Source: Prorocentrum cordatum
Lineage: Eukaryota > Sar > Dinophyceae > Prorocentrales > Prorocentraceae
Reading direction: 5' to 3'
Length of the DNA: 32,673 nt
Assembly: GCA_963575745.1 (NCBI GenBank)
Contig: CAUYUJ010016482.1
Location: 402,836 to 435,508, forward strand
Each line of letters opens with the position of its first letter. Positions within the stretch are counted from its first letter, which is position 1. The notes below the pieces were generated by a model. The model was not told the origin of the DNA. It searched no databases and saw only the letters and a program-made list of their open reading frames with translations. A program made the position numbers and the translations under genes. Below, one piece after another: positions 1-9,228 of this stretch.

Positions 1-75
1 ACGCCCCAAGAGGCGCCCAAGAGGCCCAAAAGAGGCCCCAAGAGGCCCCAAAACGGCCCCCAAAACTCGGCTAGC
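1..75. repeat. degenerate ~10-bp tandem repeat
   Basis: About six degenerate copies of GAGGCCCCAA run from the window edge and decay into C/A-rich sequence. The array is probably cut by the window start. No coding signal is visible. Confidence 0.6.
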
Positions 76-119
76 CCACAACGGTGCGACAATATGGGCC
101 GGCGGAATGAGCGAAGCGA

Positions 120-389
120 TTAAATAATAATAAGAAGAGTAATATGTAAACTACTTGTAATAACATGAATAATGATACTAGTCGTCATACTAACAATGCT
201 AATGATTATAGCAACAGTCATACGACTACTAACATTACTACTCATAATAATTTTCATCCTAATAGCCATAACACTACTAACATGAGTAACAATAAGAAGA
301 AGAGGAGGAGGAGGAGGAGGAGGAGGAGGAGTGAGGGGAGGAGGAGGAGGAGGAGGAGGAGGAGGAGGAGGAGGAGGAGGAGGAGGAGT
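120..389. repeat. AT-rich low-complexity tract followed by (GGA)n
   Basis: Bases 120-291 are AT-rich, full of AAT/TAAC-like triplets and much lower in GC than the surroundings. From 292 to 389 the plus strand is an almost pure GGA/GAG trinucleotide run interrupted once near 330. The apparent ORFs here are poly-Arg, poly-Glu or poly-Pro translations of the repeat and are not genes. Confidence 0.8.
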
Positions 390-967
390 ATGGTAGTTTC
401 GCTCGGAGCCCCCGAGCCGGATCGATCCGTGATGACCCCGGCGCGCGAGGCCAGGCGACAGCGCCCGACAGGCCAGACCGATCTGTGATGGTCCCGACGC
501 CCGAAGTTGGGCGAAAAAATGCCCTGCGTGGAACATCTGCAACGCCCTTGGGGGGCGCGTGATGCGGGGGCGATGGAGGGGGGGGGCAGCGAGGGCTGCC
601 GGAAGGGGGCCCTCTTTAGGGACTGGGGAGGGGGCTTTTGCGGCCCGAGAAGCGCAGCTGTCTTCCCCAAGGGAGGGAAGTCCGCCCCGACCCAGACAAT
701 GGGTGTTTACTAGACGGCCATGGGCGTTTACTAAACAGCCCTGCCCTGTTCGCTCCCTTCAGTGGGCGCGTTCACGGAACGGTTTCCCTCGTCGGGATGT
801 TCATCATGGGGGGGGTTTGCTCGCTACTTCCCCCCTCATTTGAGGCGATCGCAAATATGGATCAAGTGGGCGTGGATTAGCGCCGTGTCCCGTTTCCATA
901 GGAAATCGCGGATTTCCGCCGCCGAGCGAGGCGCCACCGGCCGCAGTTTGGGGAGGGCACCTCCCCC
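390..967. other. GC-rich sequence without recognisable genes
   Basis: Short G-runs and a few short open frames are present, none with recognisable domains. Two copies of a short TTTACTARA-like phrase lie near 707 and 729. Nothing else can be supported. Confidence 0.5.
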
Positions 968-1004
968 GATCCATGGATTTGGCACCGCGCCAAATTCATG
1001 GATC
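968..1004. repeat. small inverted repeat (hairpin)
   Basis: GATCCATGGATTTGGC at 968-983 is the reverse complement, with one mismatch, of 989-1004. The loop is 5 bases. Its function is unknown. Confidence 0.7.
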
Positions 1005-1148
1005 GCGAATCCATGGTTGCGCGCCCCCCGACCAGCACTTCGCGCCCAAAGTGAAGACAAGTGCAGCGCCCAGACCTCAGGCTTGCCCTTCCTGTCCGGC
1101 GAGGCGGCGGCTTTGCAGGTCGAGCCGCAGGCCCCTCCCCCCTACCCC

Positions 1149-1325
1149 GACCAGCGTCAAGTCGGGCATGTCCCTCTACAGGAGGGAATCTTCAAAACTA
1201 GTAGGAGAATAGCCTGGGGACGATGTTTCCATCATTTTTTGGCAATGTTTGAACATTTTTGGCCTACTGTCTATGTTTCGTCCAAAGTCCGCCTGTAGGA
1301 GGACATGCCCGACCTGAGACCAGCG
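1149..1325. mobile_element. 161-bp MITE with 26-bp TIRs and 8-bp target duplication
   Basis: The core 1157-1317 starts TCAAGTCGGGCATGTCC and ends with the reverse complement of the same sequence. About 23 of 26 terminal bases pair. The perfect 8-bp direct repeat GACCAGCG abuts both ends (1149-1156 and 1318-1325). There is no coding capacity. A short element with TIRs and an 8-bp duplication fits a non-autonomous DNA transposon; 8-bp duplications are typical of the hAT superfamily, but the termini are not classical hAT. Partial relatives occur at 2519-2556, 4646-4745 and 24566-24650. Confidence 0.8.
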
Positions 1326-1491
1326 CCCCTCGGCTGCGATGTCGGTCCGCGTGGGCGTGGGCGTTGCCGGTGCAGCCGCCGCCGGAGCGACGCTGTGGTG
1401 CGCGGGGGCGGGGCTCAAGAGGCGGGGGTCAGTGCAAGCTCAGAGGAGGAAAAAATATCGATGCCGCTGCCCTTGCCCTGTTTTCCTTTTG
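1326..1491. other. no feature seen
   Basis: GC-rich sequence between two repeat elements. No convincing frame, motif or repeat was found. Confidence 0.4.
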
Positions 1492-1591
1492 TTTGGGCCT
1501 CCTCGGAGGCTCTCGCTGCCACCGCTGGATTCGCCTCGAAATTCTGGTCAAAACGCACCCCGCGAGAGGTCCAGGGAGTAGCGGTACGGGT
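1492..1591. repeat. dispersed ~100-bp repeat, copy 1
   Basis: This stretch matches 5392-5491 base for base at high identity, without obvious indels, from GGGCCTCC through the shared phrase TCGAAATTCTGGTCA to GGAGTAGCGGTA. A weaker partial match lies near 21388-21420. The nature of the repeat is unknown. Confidence 0.75.
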
Positions 1592-1600
1592 ACCTATTGG

Positions 1601-1827
1601 GCGGGGCTCAAGCGAAGAAGAAAAAACACCATAAGCATATCATTTTGGCGCTCCGCGCGGATTTTTCGGATCCGCGGTGGGGCCCCCTGGCGGCGCCTCC
1701 GGCGCTGCCCCTGGCGCGCTCCTCGCTCCAAGGAGGGGTCAGCGCAGACCCAAGAACTCCGCGCGTACCTCCAAAAGTTTATGTTAATGCAGTTTTTCTT
1801 GTACCACTCGAGAGACGGGGTCAAAGC
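1601..1827. mobile_element. foldback/MITE element of the GGCGCTCCGCGCGGAT family, copy 1
   Basis: The core runs from about 1614 (GCGAAGAAGAAAAAAC) to about 1803 (GTTTTTCTTGTACC). The outer termini pair as GAAGAARAAAA / TTTTTCTT. The inner arms (TTTTGGCGCTCCGCGCGG on the left and its partner near 1757-1780) form a long imperfect inverted repeat around a CTGGCGCGCTCC centre. Related copies lie at 7998-8210 and 21464-21650. A degraded direct repeat (CGGGGCTCAAGC / CGGGGTCAAAGC) flanks it. Confidence 0.65.
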
Positions 1828-1915
1828 AAACGGGGGTCAGTCAGAGCGCCGGATTCTGCAAGATCCTGTCGGGCCAGGGGCGCACTGACCTGGGTTTGGG
1901 TGCAGGATCCTGCAG
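1815..1915. repeat. dispersed GACGGGGGTCA / CTGCAGGATCCTGCA repeat, copy 1
   Basis: Similar sequence order occurs at 10174-10345 and 24699-24815: GAGACGGGG(G)TCA, a GGGTCAG phrase, AGCGCCGGAT, one or two copies of the palindrome TGCAGGATCCTGCA, then CACTGACCTGGGTTT. No coding content was recognised. Confidence 0.65.
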
Positions 1916-2240
1916 GACCCGTCAGGATCTTCGGCTCGACTGGCCCGGATATTGGCGGGCTCAATCTCGCGTGCCCGGCTGCGCGCCAACGCGCGACCGA
2001 CGAGACACATTTTTCTTGTTGTGTGACAAATTGATGCATCGAACAGGCGGTCATGCGCCAGCCGCATCCTGTCGTTCTGCATCTGTATGGAGAGGGTCTT
2101 CGCACCTGGTCGGCTTCCGTGGAGGCACGGCTCCGTGCCGAGGTTGGGCCGGAGCATTCTGCGCAGACGGACCGCGCGTGTCCGAGTACCGCAAGGTGGT
2201 CGTATTGTCGAGGTTGCTTCGCAGGGGATTTTGTTGTGAG
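1916..2240. other. no feature seen
   Basis: Mixed-composition sequence with short open frames only. Nothing recognisable. Confidence 0.4.
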
Positions 2241-2409
2241 AAATTTTACCAGCCTCGAACGTATCCCTATCCCTATGATTGACACGCCAAAAGGCGATGA
2301 CAATCTTAGGGATTCGCCCTCAAAAAATAAGGGAATCCCTAAGATTGGCATCGTGATGAGGAGGTGCCCAGCATAGGCATAGGGATATGTTCCAGGCTGG
2401 TAAAAATTG
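2241..2409. mobile_element. ~170-bp hairpin element (MITE-like)
   Basis: The outer arms 2241-2278 and 2371-2408 pair over about 37 bases (AAATTTTACCAGCC at the left edge against its complement at the right). A perfect 15-bp inner pair lies at 2301-2315 / 2333-2347 (CAATCTTAGGGATTC). Almost the whole sequence therefore folds back on itself around a ~17-base loop. A non-autonomous inverted-repeat transposon is the likeliest reading; a hairpin small-RNA precursor is an alternative. No clean target duplication was found. Confidence 0.75.
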
Positions 2410-2518
2410 GTGCGTCGCCGATTTCAGCGAGCCCGGTTCCGATGTGCTCCCACGACTGTCATGCTTCTGCGCGGAGGCTGTAACGCAACCTTGGCGAACC
2501 TAGTTTTCCTACTGTTAA

Positions 2519-2556
2519 GTCGGGCCTGTCCCTCTACAGGAGGAATATTCAAAATA
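2519..2556. repeat. left-end fragment of the 161-bp MITE family
   Basis: GTCGGGCCTGTCCCTCTACAG followed by GAGGAATATTCAAAATAG matches the left end of the element at 1157-1317 and the fragment at 24566. The right TIR is missing; a different repeat starts at 2558. Confidence 0.6.
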
Positions 2557-2557
2557 G

Positions 2558-3145
2558 TTGAATTACTCCGACGGTCGGACCCCAGATGAGAATCTATTTA
2601 GATTGTCCCTTGCCCTTTTCTTCTTCGACTGGCGGAGGCCTTCTTTCCGCCCTCTGCGTCCTTCTGCGTCCTCCTCCTCCTCCTTCTCATCCTTCTCCTC
2701 GTCCTGTTCATTCTCGTCCTACTCGTTGCATTTCTTACCCTCTTGCTCTTCCGCCTCCTCCTTCTCTTCCTCTTCCTCCTCGTCCTCCGCCTTCTCCCCT
2801 CCCCCCCCCTCCCCCTCGTATTGTTACTCCTCTTCGTCCTTTTCTTCCTCGTCCTTCACCTCCCCTCCTTTTCCCCTTCTTCATCTCCGCCCCGCCTGTT
2901 CTCCTCGTGCACCTCTCCTTCCTCCTGGCAGGAGCGCGCGCGTCGGTTTTCCTCGGCGCCGTCGCAGCCTCGGCCAGCACGGGCGTATTCTCTAATGGCC
3001 GCATCGCGCAGCCGTTGGGACAACCCCGCGGGCCAAGTCGTCGGCACAACCCCGCGAGCCGTTGGCGCGCGATGCCAAGCCGTTGGGACAACCCCGCGGG
3101 CTTCGAGCCAGGCGCAGCCGCGATTCGGCCGAGGATGGGGTACCA
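2558..3145. repeat. composite dispersed repeat, head segment, copy A
   Basis: The order of parts matches 18877-19355: a conserved head (TTACTCCGACGGTC then GGACCCCA and ATGAGA), a long C/T-rich tract (about 2655-2895), a conserved block with CGGTTTTCCTCGGCGCC, then sub-repeats of GTTGGGACAACCCCGCG (near 3016, 3042 and 3079). The two copies differ in the length of the pyrimidine tract. Open frames are translations of the CT-rich run. In both copies the repeat leads on to the ~160-bp unit described at 3355-4246, suggesting one larger element. Confidence 0.65.
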
Positions 3146-3189
3146 CCCCTGGCACGGACACAAGAGGTTACCCCTGCGCCCGGTCGCTG

Positions 3190-3190
<1 letters not shown>

Positions 3191-3223
<33 letters not shown>
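3191..3223. repeat. (TCG)n microsatellite
   Basis: An uninterrupted TCG run of about eleven units. Confidence 0.95.
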
Positions 3224-3224
<1 letters not shown>

Positions 3225-3354
3225 GCTCATCAATCGCCCTTGTGTCCTACGCTAATTACAGCACGCGTGTCCACGACAGTGACAACATTTGCCGACGACC
3301 AGCTCATTCACTGGCAGAAAAGGCTCCCGCCTCATATTTCCCAGAAATTCAGGC

Positions 3355-4246
3355 CTCAGAAAGAGACGACACTTACAGGTTCCGATGGCCTGGTCGGATT
3401 AGTAACATGATCTGCGGGCCACATACGGAGGGGGTTCCCGCCTGAGACTTTTCGCCATTCGCTCGCGGAAGAGGCTCCCGCCTGACCCCTCCAAGTTTTC
3501 AGGCCGTAGGAGCCCAAACAGTGACGATAGTCACACGGTTCCGATGACCCGTTCGGATGGGTTGCGTGATTTGCGGGCCACATCAGGGGGAGGCTCCCGC
3601 TTGAGATTCACTCGCAGACGAGGCGTCCGCCTGACACCTCCCTCATATGCAGGCCCCACAGGCCCAACAATGACGAGACTTACTGGGTTTGATCTGCGGA
3701 CCCCACAAAGAAAAGGCTCCCGCCTGAGGTTTCCTCGCAAGGTATTCACAGACGAGGTTCCCGCTGGATATTTCCCCAATATTCAGGCCTCAGGAGCCCC
3801 AGAATGACGACAGTTACAGGGTTCCGATGACCCGCTCGGATTAATAACATGATCTGCGGGCCCCATAAGAGGGGGTCCCCGCCTGAGACTTCTGAGCCAT
3901 TCAATCACAGACGAGGCTCCCGCCTGATATTTCCCCCCATATTCAGGCGTCAGGAGTTCAAAAGTGACAACATTCACAGGGATTCGCTGGCCCGTTCCGA
4001 TTAATGACGTGAGCTGCGGGCCCCGTGCCGAGGGGGCTTCCTGTTGAGATTTCCTTGCGATTCACACACAGACGAGTCTCCCGCTTGAGACTTCCGCCAT
4101 GTTCAAGCTTGAAGAGGCCAAGCGTGACGACAAATTCCAGATTCCGATGACCCGCTCGGGTAACTCATACGAGTTGCGGGCCCCATAGGGATGGGGGCTC
4201 GCGCGTGAAATTTTCTCGCAATTCAGTCACAGACGATGCTCCCGCT
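3355..4246. repeat. ~160-bp tandem repeat, six diverged units
   Basis: Successive units can be phased on the phrase GACGACAGTTACAGGGTTCC, with starts near 3364, 3522, 3670, 3803, 3965 and 4125. Each unit then has GATCTGCGGGCCCCAT, GGCTCCCGCCTGAGA, CACAGACGAGGCTCCCGCC and ATATTCAGGCCTCAGGAGCC. Spacing is 133-162 bp. Units are clearly diverged, so the array is old. One unit start recurs at 19432-19460. No protein is predicted. Confidence 0.8.
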
Positions 4247-4247
4247 T

Positions 4248-4435
4248 GAGATGAGTGAGTGAGTGAGTGGGTGGGTAGATGAATGAGTGATGACGATGAT
4301 GATGACGATTGTGATGATGATGCTGAGAATGTGAGTGATTGAGTGAGTGGGCAGGTAGGTGGGTGCGTGCGTGGGCGAGTGACGATGATCATCGTGTGTG
4401 TGAGTGTGTGAGTGGGTGGGTGGGTGATTGGGTGA

Positions 4436-4474
<39 letters not shown>

Positions 4475-4553
4475 TGTGCGAGTTGAGTGAGTGAGGGAGG
4501 GGGTGAACGAGTGAGTGTGAGTGATGATGTGCGTGAGTGATTGAATGAACGAG
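4248..4553. repeat. compound microsatellite (GAGT, GATGAT, GT, GA)
   Basis: Consecutive tracts of GAGT, GATGATGAC, GTGGGTGG, (GT)n and (GA)n occupy this stretch. The His/Thr/Ser-rich ORFs on the minus strand are products of the repeat. Confidence 0.9.
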
Positions 4554-4645
4554 TGTGCGATTCGAGAAAAGGGGAGGGTGTGTTCTCTTGTTCCAGCGCG
4601 GGGTGTGCAGAGAAAACAAGAACCCCACTTTGGACGCGGGGAAAA

Positions 4646-4745
4646 ATAGTCAGGGGACGATGTTATTTGACAATGTTTGACTATTCTGGAATATGTTCGG
4701 ATTTTTTCGCCCACAATCCAGTTGTAGGAGGACAGGCCCGGCCTA
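4646..4745. repeat. right-end portion of the 161-bp MITE family
   Basis: The stretch AATAGTCAGGGGACGATG through GTTGTAGGAGGACAGGCCCG parallels the right half of the 1157-1317 element. The left TIR is not recognisable. Confidence 0.6.
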
Positions 4746-5391
4746 ATCCTACCGCAGCTGATCCTCCAGGAAGCACTCGTAGTATTTTTGGGCTGTGTGC
4801 CCGCACAATGTTTCGCCCTCGATAGCTCCCGCTGTGGTATGCGTCCAGACGTCTTGACTAATCGTGCTGCTTCTTATGCTACAATGCTGCGGTTCTAGTG
4901 ATGGGCACGAGCTGGGATGTCAAGCGTATTGACATGTGGGGCGCTTGTGCCACTTCGCCTTCGATCCGTTTGAAGGGATTTTGGTCTCAGCCTATAACAG
5001 CTTCTGTGACACTTGTTCGTGCCCTTGCAGTCCACAGGAGGGGGCAGGATTTGTCCGCTGGAGGCGTTGCAGGCAGCTGACGGCGAGTGGTTTCTGGCTG
5101 GTGCTTCGCGCGTTCCTGCGCTCAAAACAACCTATAGTTAGCAGTTCCGCCTTCTGCGTACTGTGCGGCGGCTCCTTGAATGCTGTTGCGTGATGCCAGT
5201 TCTGTGAATGGTCATTTGGAATTCTACGGGGGATGACCTCGGTCGGTCCACTTGATGTGCAATTGCGATGTCGGAGCGCTTCCGTATCGAGGCTGCCCCC
5301 AGCTGCCAGTTGCTGATTTGACGCGCATGCGGGACGATAGTCGGGCGTTCGCGGTGTTTCTCGGAAGACGAGAAGGTACCCATACTGCTAT
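4746..5391. other. unassigned unique sequence
   Basis: This is more balanced in GC than its surroundings, with no simple repeats. Short open frames exist on both strands (for example around 4936-5193 plus) but all are broken by stops and none shows a recognised domain. It may be decayed transposon or intron sequence. Confidence 0.35.
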
Positions 5392-5491
5392 TTTGGGCCT
5401 CCTGGGAGGCCCTCGTCGCCACCGTTGGATTCGCGTCGAAATTCTGGTCAGAACGCACCGAGGGAGAGATCTGGGGAGTAGCGGTATCGGA
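5392..5491. repeat. dispersed ~100-bp repeat, copy 2
   Basis: Partner of 1492-1591, colinear with it over about 100 bases. It includes the shared GGATTCGC, TCGAAATTCTGGTCA and GGGGAGTAGCGGTA segments. Confidence 0.75.
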
Positions 5492-6365
5492 TCTTTTTGT
5501 TTCCCCAGTCCCCGCAGTTTTCTTCCTCATCCCCCCAAACTTTAGCTAATACCGTTGCTGACGCTTGTGGCATTTTGAAGCCTCAGTTATGAGCTTCAAG
5601 AAGTTCTGGTGGCTCTCTCATTGGCCGTGTCATGAAGCTGCGGCCGTTGGCGCGAACATTGCGCCGGTGGTATCATAAAGTTACAGCTGGGGGTAATTGC
5701 GTTCTGCCGACGTGTTTCTGGTTTGCGAGCATCGTGACAGATGGTGCAGGGGGTGACAAAGGCGCTCGCTGAAATGGATCCCTGCTGGAAGCCCACCTTC
5801 GAGTGCGTGGTTCGTGGGTCTCTCATGCGACCGCCTGTCATCGCGGTCAAAATGGTTTGTTGGCGCAGAGGTCATGAGATCATGTCCAGGTTGACGGTGG
5901 GCGTCGCTGGGTGCTACAGCCGCAGGGCCACTTCCGTTTTCATGGGCGAGTCGAATGGCCTGAAGTCCAGCTGTAAGTAGGAGGGATGTGGCCGAATCGG
6001 TTGTTAGCTCCACGCCACCAGATGTTTCGAAAGACTCGCCGATGTCACCCGGCTTTGGCCAACATTTGCTTTTATACGATTGCGAATTGTGCAAGTTGAA
6101 GTCGTGGTGGACAGATTGTCGGCTGGGGGTATCCCCACTCCTACACAGGCTTCTGCCAGCCTTATATGCCACCACGTTTGCCAGAGTGTGTGACCAGATG
6201 TGCGGAAATTAGTACAGTGACATTCCAGGCATTTTGTTGGATGTAGAAGCCTTTCTTGGTTGTAGTGTGTGTGTGGGTCCTTGTCATGTATGCGACGGGG
6301 ATGGGCACTACATCTTCGATGATATCTCACAGCCCTGTTGCGTTACAGACCATGATGAATATCTA
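5492..6365. other. unassigned unique sequence
   Basis: Non-repetitive DNA near 50% GC. Open frames of up to about 165 codons on the minus strand (5681-6175) and 79 on the plus (5741-5980) overlap each other and show no motif that could be assigned. It may be a degraded element or gene; there is no basis for a function. Confidence 0.35.
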
Positions 6366-6968
6366 GGTTCATTTTAAGTATGCCCAGGGCGTTTTCTAGC
6401 GTTTTCAGCTTGGCGTCTTGGAAATCATTGTTGTTAGCGTATTCAGGTCTCAACAATAAACTGAAGACGCTAAAACAAATGATGCGTTGTTTAGCGTTTT
6501 CAGTTCATTGTTTAGCGTTTTCAGATCCGTGGATTGTGTGTTTCCTTCTCCTTGCGTATCCCTATCGTCTTCTTTATACGCGTTTGCTTTTCTGTTGCCG
6601 TCGCCGGAGGGCTGGAGGGCGCGCCTGCGCGCCCAAATGGCCAAGTGGGTTTCTGGGCCTGTTTCGCGCCAGAGTTGACCGGTGTCAGCGTTTTTTTTGG
6701 CGTTTCCAGGGGGGACAGAAAAGGCGAACTGTGGCAGGGAAGGGAGCGCGGGAACCAAGCTGGCAGAGAAGACAAGGAGGAGCCTTCGACGATAACGCAA
6801 AACATCAAAACAACACGCTGCTGCACCACAGCGACGGACCTGAAAGCGCCTCCGAAAACGACCCTAAAAACACTAAAAACAGTAGCGTTCTTTGAGCGTT
6901 CTCAGCCTGGCAAGAGCCCAAACTAGAAAACGCTACAAAAACGGCCCAGGGCGCTTTGAAGATGAACC
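6366..6968. mobile_element. ~600-bp TIR element with AGCGTTTTC sub-repeats
   Basis: The left end (GGTTCATTTTAAGTATGCCC, then AGGGCGTTTTCTAGCG) is matched in inverted order at the right end (CGCTACAAAAACGGCCCAGG, then GCGCTTTGAAGATGAACC). Inside the left arm the phrase TTAGCGTTTTCAG is repeated near 6388-6408, 6489 and 6512, and complements of it lie near 6885-6935. AATAT lies close outside both ends, a possible weak target duplication. Reading frames inside show no transposase, so a non-autonomous element is inferred. Confidence 0.55.
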
Positions 6969-6974
6969 AATATG

Positions 6975-7122
6975 AATACGATGATGAGGAGGATGCTGAT
7001 GATGATGGTGTTGTTGTTGCTGCTGCTGCAGGTCGTGATTATGGTAGCCATACACTACGATGACAATGGCGATGGTGGTGGCGAGGAGGAGGAGGAGGAG
7101 GAGGAGGAGGAGGAGGAGGAGC
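6975..7122. repeat. GAT/GTT microsatellite and (GGA)n
   Basis: GATGATGAGGAGG-type and GTTGTTGCTGCTG runs are followed by an almost pure GGA tract at about 7080-7122. Confidence 0.9.
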
Positions 7123-7639
7123 TGGACTTCCCCCTACCGGCGTTTTTCTAGCCTCTCCGTTTGCCGTCTTGTTGCTACCGTCTGTTGTGCCAGGGGACCG
7201 GAGGCCTGTTCGTGCAAGGTGCAGCGGCCGCGACTGGCGATCCAACCCAGACGCGGACGGCGCGGGGGGGTCGGCGGACCGTCCAGGCCCCGCGCACGCT
7301 GGTGGGCGACGGGCTCGTGCGCGGCCTCACGGGCACACCGGCCTGCACGCAAGCTCTATCGTTAGGCAGTCGTGCACTCGCGTCGCGTCACGGGGGTGAG
7401 GAGGTCAGGATGCAACTCCTGGGAGGGCAGACTCAACATCGGCGCAGGTATGTCCGTGGTCGACAGCCGTCCTATTCCTGCATCGTCCCGCTTCCTTGGG
7501 CTCGGTCCCGCCGAACCTGGCCTGATCTGGCCCAGTCTCGGGCCATATCCGGCATGCTCCCGCTCAGTGATTCCTCAATCGGGCTTGCTCGCCCTCAGTA
7601 GCTCTGGCGAAAGCTTCTCAGGAATTGCCTCCGACAGGT
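7123..7639. other. GC-rich sequence, no gene supported
   Basis: Overlapping open frames exist on both strands but have arginine/alanine/glycine composition expected of GC-rich non-coding DNA. No domain or convincing splice pattern was found. Confidence 0.4.
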
Positions 7640-7757
7640 TTGGGGGGAGGAGGAGGCGGAGGCGGAGGCGGAGGGGGACGGGGAGGAGGAGGAGGAGGAG
7701 GAGGAGGAGGAGGAGGAGGAGGAGGAGGAGGAGGAGGAAGAAGAAGAAGAGGTCCCG
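7640..7757. repeat. (GGA)n tract
   Basis: A GGAGGCGGAGG-type run passes into pure GGA and ends with GAAGAAGAA. The long ORFs that span it are repeat translations. Confidence 0.95.
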
Positions 7758-7984
7758 GCACATCCCGTCGGCTCGAGGTACGCCACGCGCCCTGGGAAAA
7801 CGAAGAACTCGGCCTTCGTTTTCGTGAAGCCGCACGCCGTCACGGGCAGCCCCGGGGGCTGCTGGCGCTGCTCTGGGGTGGACCGGGGGGCAGCGCATCC
7901 AGCTCCCGCTTCGTCCTCCCTCCTCGTCCTCCTCCTCCCGTCCTCCCGCCCTGTTGCCTCTCTCCTTCTCTCTTCCCCTCCTCT
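7758..7984. other. no gene; C/T-rich second half
   Basis: GC-rich DNA passing into a TCCTCC/CTCTC pyrimidine run from about 7905. Nothing recognisable. Confidence 0.4.
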
Positions 7985-8223
7985 CATATCCCTCCCCTCG
8001 AAGAAGAAAACAACGCCATCCACAAACTTTTGGCGCTCCGCACGGATTTCTTGGATCCGCGCTGGGCCCCCCCAGCGGCGCGTCTGGCGCCGCCCCTGGC
8101 GCGCTCCGCGCGCCAGGGAGGGGGTCCCCAGCGCGGATCCAAACAATCCGCGCGGAGCGCCAACAGTTTATATGTATGCCGTTTTTCTTATTTCTACTCC
8201 CATATCCCTCCCCGCTGCCTTCC
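7985..8223. mobile_element. 213-bp foldback/MITE element with 13-bp target duplication, copy 2
   Basis: The element 7998-8210 opens TCGAAGAAGAAAACAACGCC and carries long inner arms: AAACTTTTGGCGCTCCGC at 8027-8044 and the matching inverted sequence at 8125-8172, nearly perfect over about 48 bp. The centre contains TGGCGCGCTCCGCGCGCCA. It is bracketed by the 13-bp direct repeat CATATCCCTCCCC (7985-7997 and 8211-8223), strong evidence for insertion as a unit. There is no coding capacity. Related copies lie at 1614-1803 and 21464-21650. Confidence 0.8.
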
Positions 8224-8324
8224 CTCCTGTTCCTCAATCAGTGGCCTTGGCGCCATTTTCGTCTCGGGTCTGATGTCCAGTGGGGCCATGCGTGCCGGTT
8301 GGAAGTTCCAAACCCGCCACGAAA

Positions 8325-8410
8325 CGTGTGCGCGTGCGTGTACACGTGCGTGTGCGCGTGTGTGTGTGTGTGTGTGTGTGTGCGTGTGTTTGTGCGTGCG
8401 CTTTGAGTGC
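8325..8410. repeat. (GT)n/(GTGC)n microsatellite
   Basis: GTGCGCGTGCGTG-type and GTGTGTGTG alternation. Confidence 0.9.
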
Positions 8411-8494
8411 TCGGGCGGGCTTAGACGAGCGCGCCCGATTAGAATTTTGTCGACCTTCTACGCCCTGTCGCCGCGCGCAAGGCCGCGAAGCCAA

Positions 8495-8645
<151 letters not shown>

Positions 8646-8741
8646 CCCGCCTGAGGGCCCAGCCGCGCGCGCCCGCTCCGGCCGCCCTTCGACTTCCTCC
8701 GCCTCGTTTCTCCTCGCGCGAGGCAGCGGCCGCCCGAAGGA

Positions 8742-8772
8742 GTGTGCGTGTGTGTGTGTGTGTGTGTGTGCT
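8742..8772. repeat. (GT)n microsatellite
   Basis: A GT run of about 15 units, preceded by GTGTGCG. Confidence 0.9.
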
Positions 8773-8865
8773 TACCTTTTTTTGTTCTCGGGCGGGGGCC
8801 GATTGCCCTCCCCTTGGGAGCCCACCTTTCCCTCTGCCCAGCTGCTGTTCGCAACTCGACACCCG

Positions 8866-8941
8866 AAGCGACAGCGACGGCGTCGACGAAGACCTCGGCG
8901 TCGACGCCAACGACGACACTGACGACGTCGACGTCGACTCT
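8866..8941. repeat. CGA/GTCGAC-rich tract
   Basis: GCGACAGCGACGGCGTCGACG-type sequence with repeated GTCGAC and GACGAC. The regular triplet phase gives an acidic Asp-rich ORF on the plus strand that is probably not a gene. Confidence 0.6.
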
Positions 8942-9011
8942 CCAGCCTGATGCCCTGAACGCAGCGTCTGCTGGTGATGCTGCAGACGGCTGAGGCGACA
9001 TCTCCCTTCCT

Positions 9012-9228
9012 TCGAAGAGGACCAATAACGGCATACAGTCAACCCGCATGGTAAGGATGGGCAACTTTCCCAAGAGTACCTTGCATCCTTGGCTTCTCGG
9101 CCCATCCTTGGCCACTTTCGTTGGCCGCGCCCCGCTCGAAGAGCTTCGAAATGGCCTTCCAAGGCCCTTGCATCCTTATCGCGCATCCTTCTGATGCGGG
9201 CCGACTGCATGCAGTTTTTTGTTCTTCC
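9012..9228. mobile_element. foldback/MITE element with GCATCCTT sub-repeats, copy 1
   Basis: The left terminus TCGAAGAGGACCAATAACGG then CATACAGTCAACCCGCATGG pairs with the right terminus around 9190-9228 (CATCCTTCTGATGCGGG, CCGACTGCATGCAGTTTTTT, GTTCTTCC). AAGGATG/GCATCCTT recurs within. The extreme ends resemble those of the 7998-8210 family although the interior differs. A related copy lies at 21194-21380. Confidence 0.6.

Noticed and set aside
5681-6175. 164-codon minus-strand ORF as a gene
   Set aside because: It overlaps other frames of similar quality, shows no domain and no splice context.
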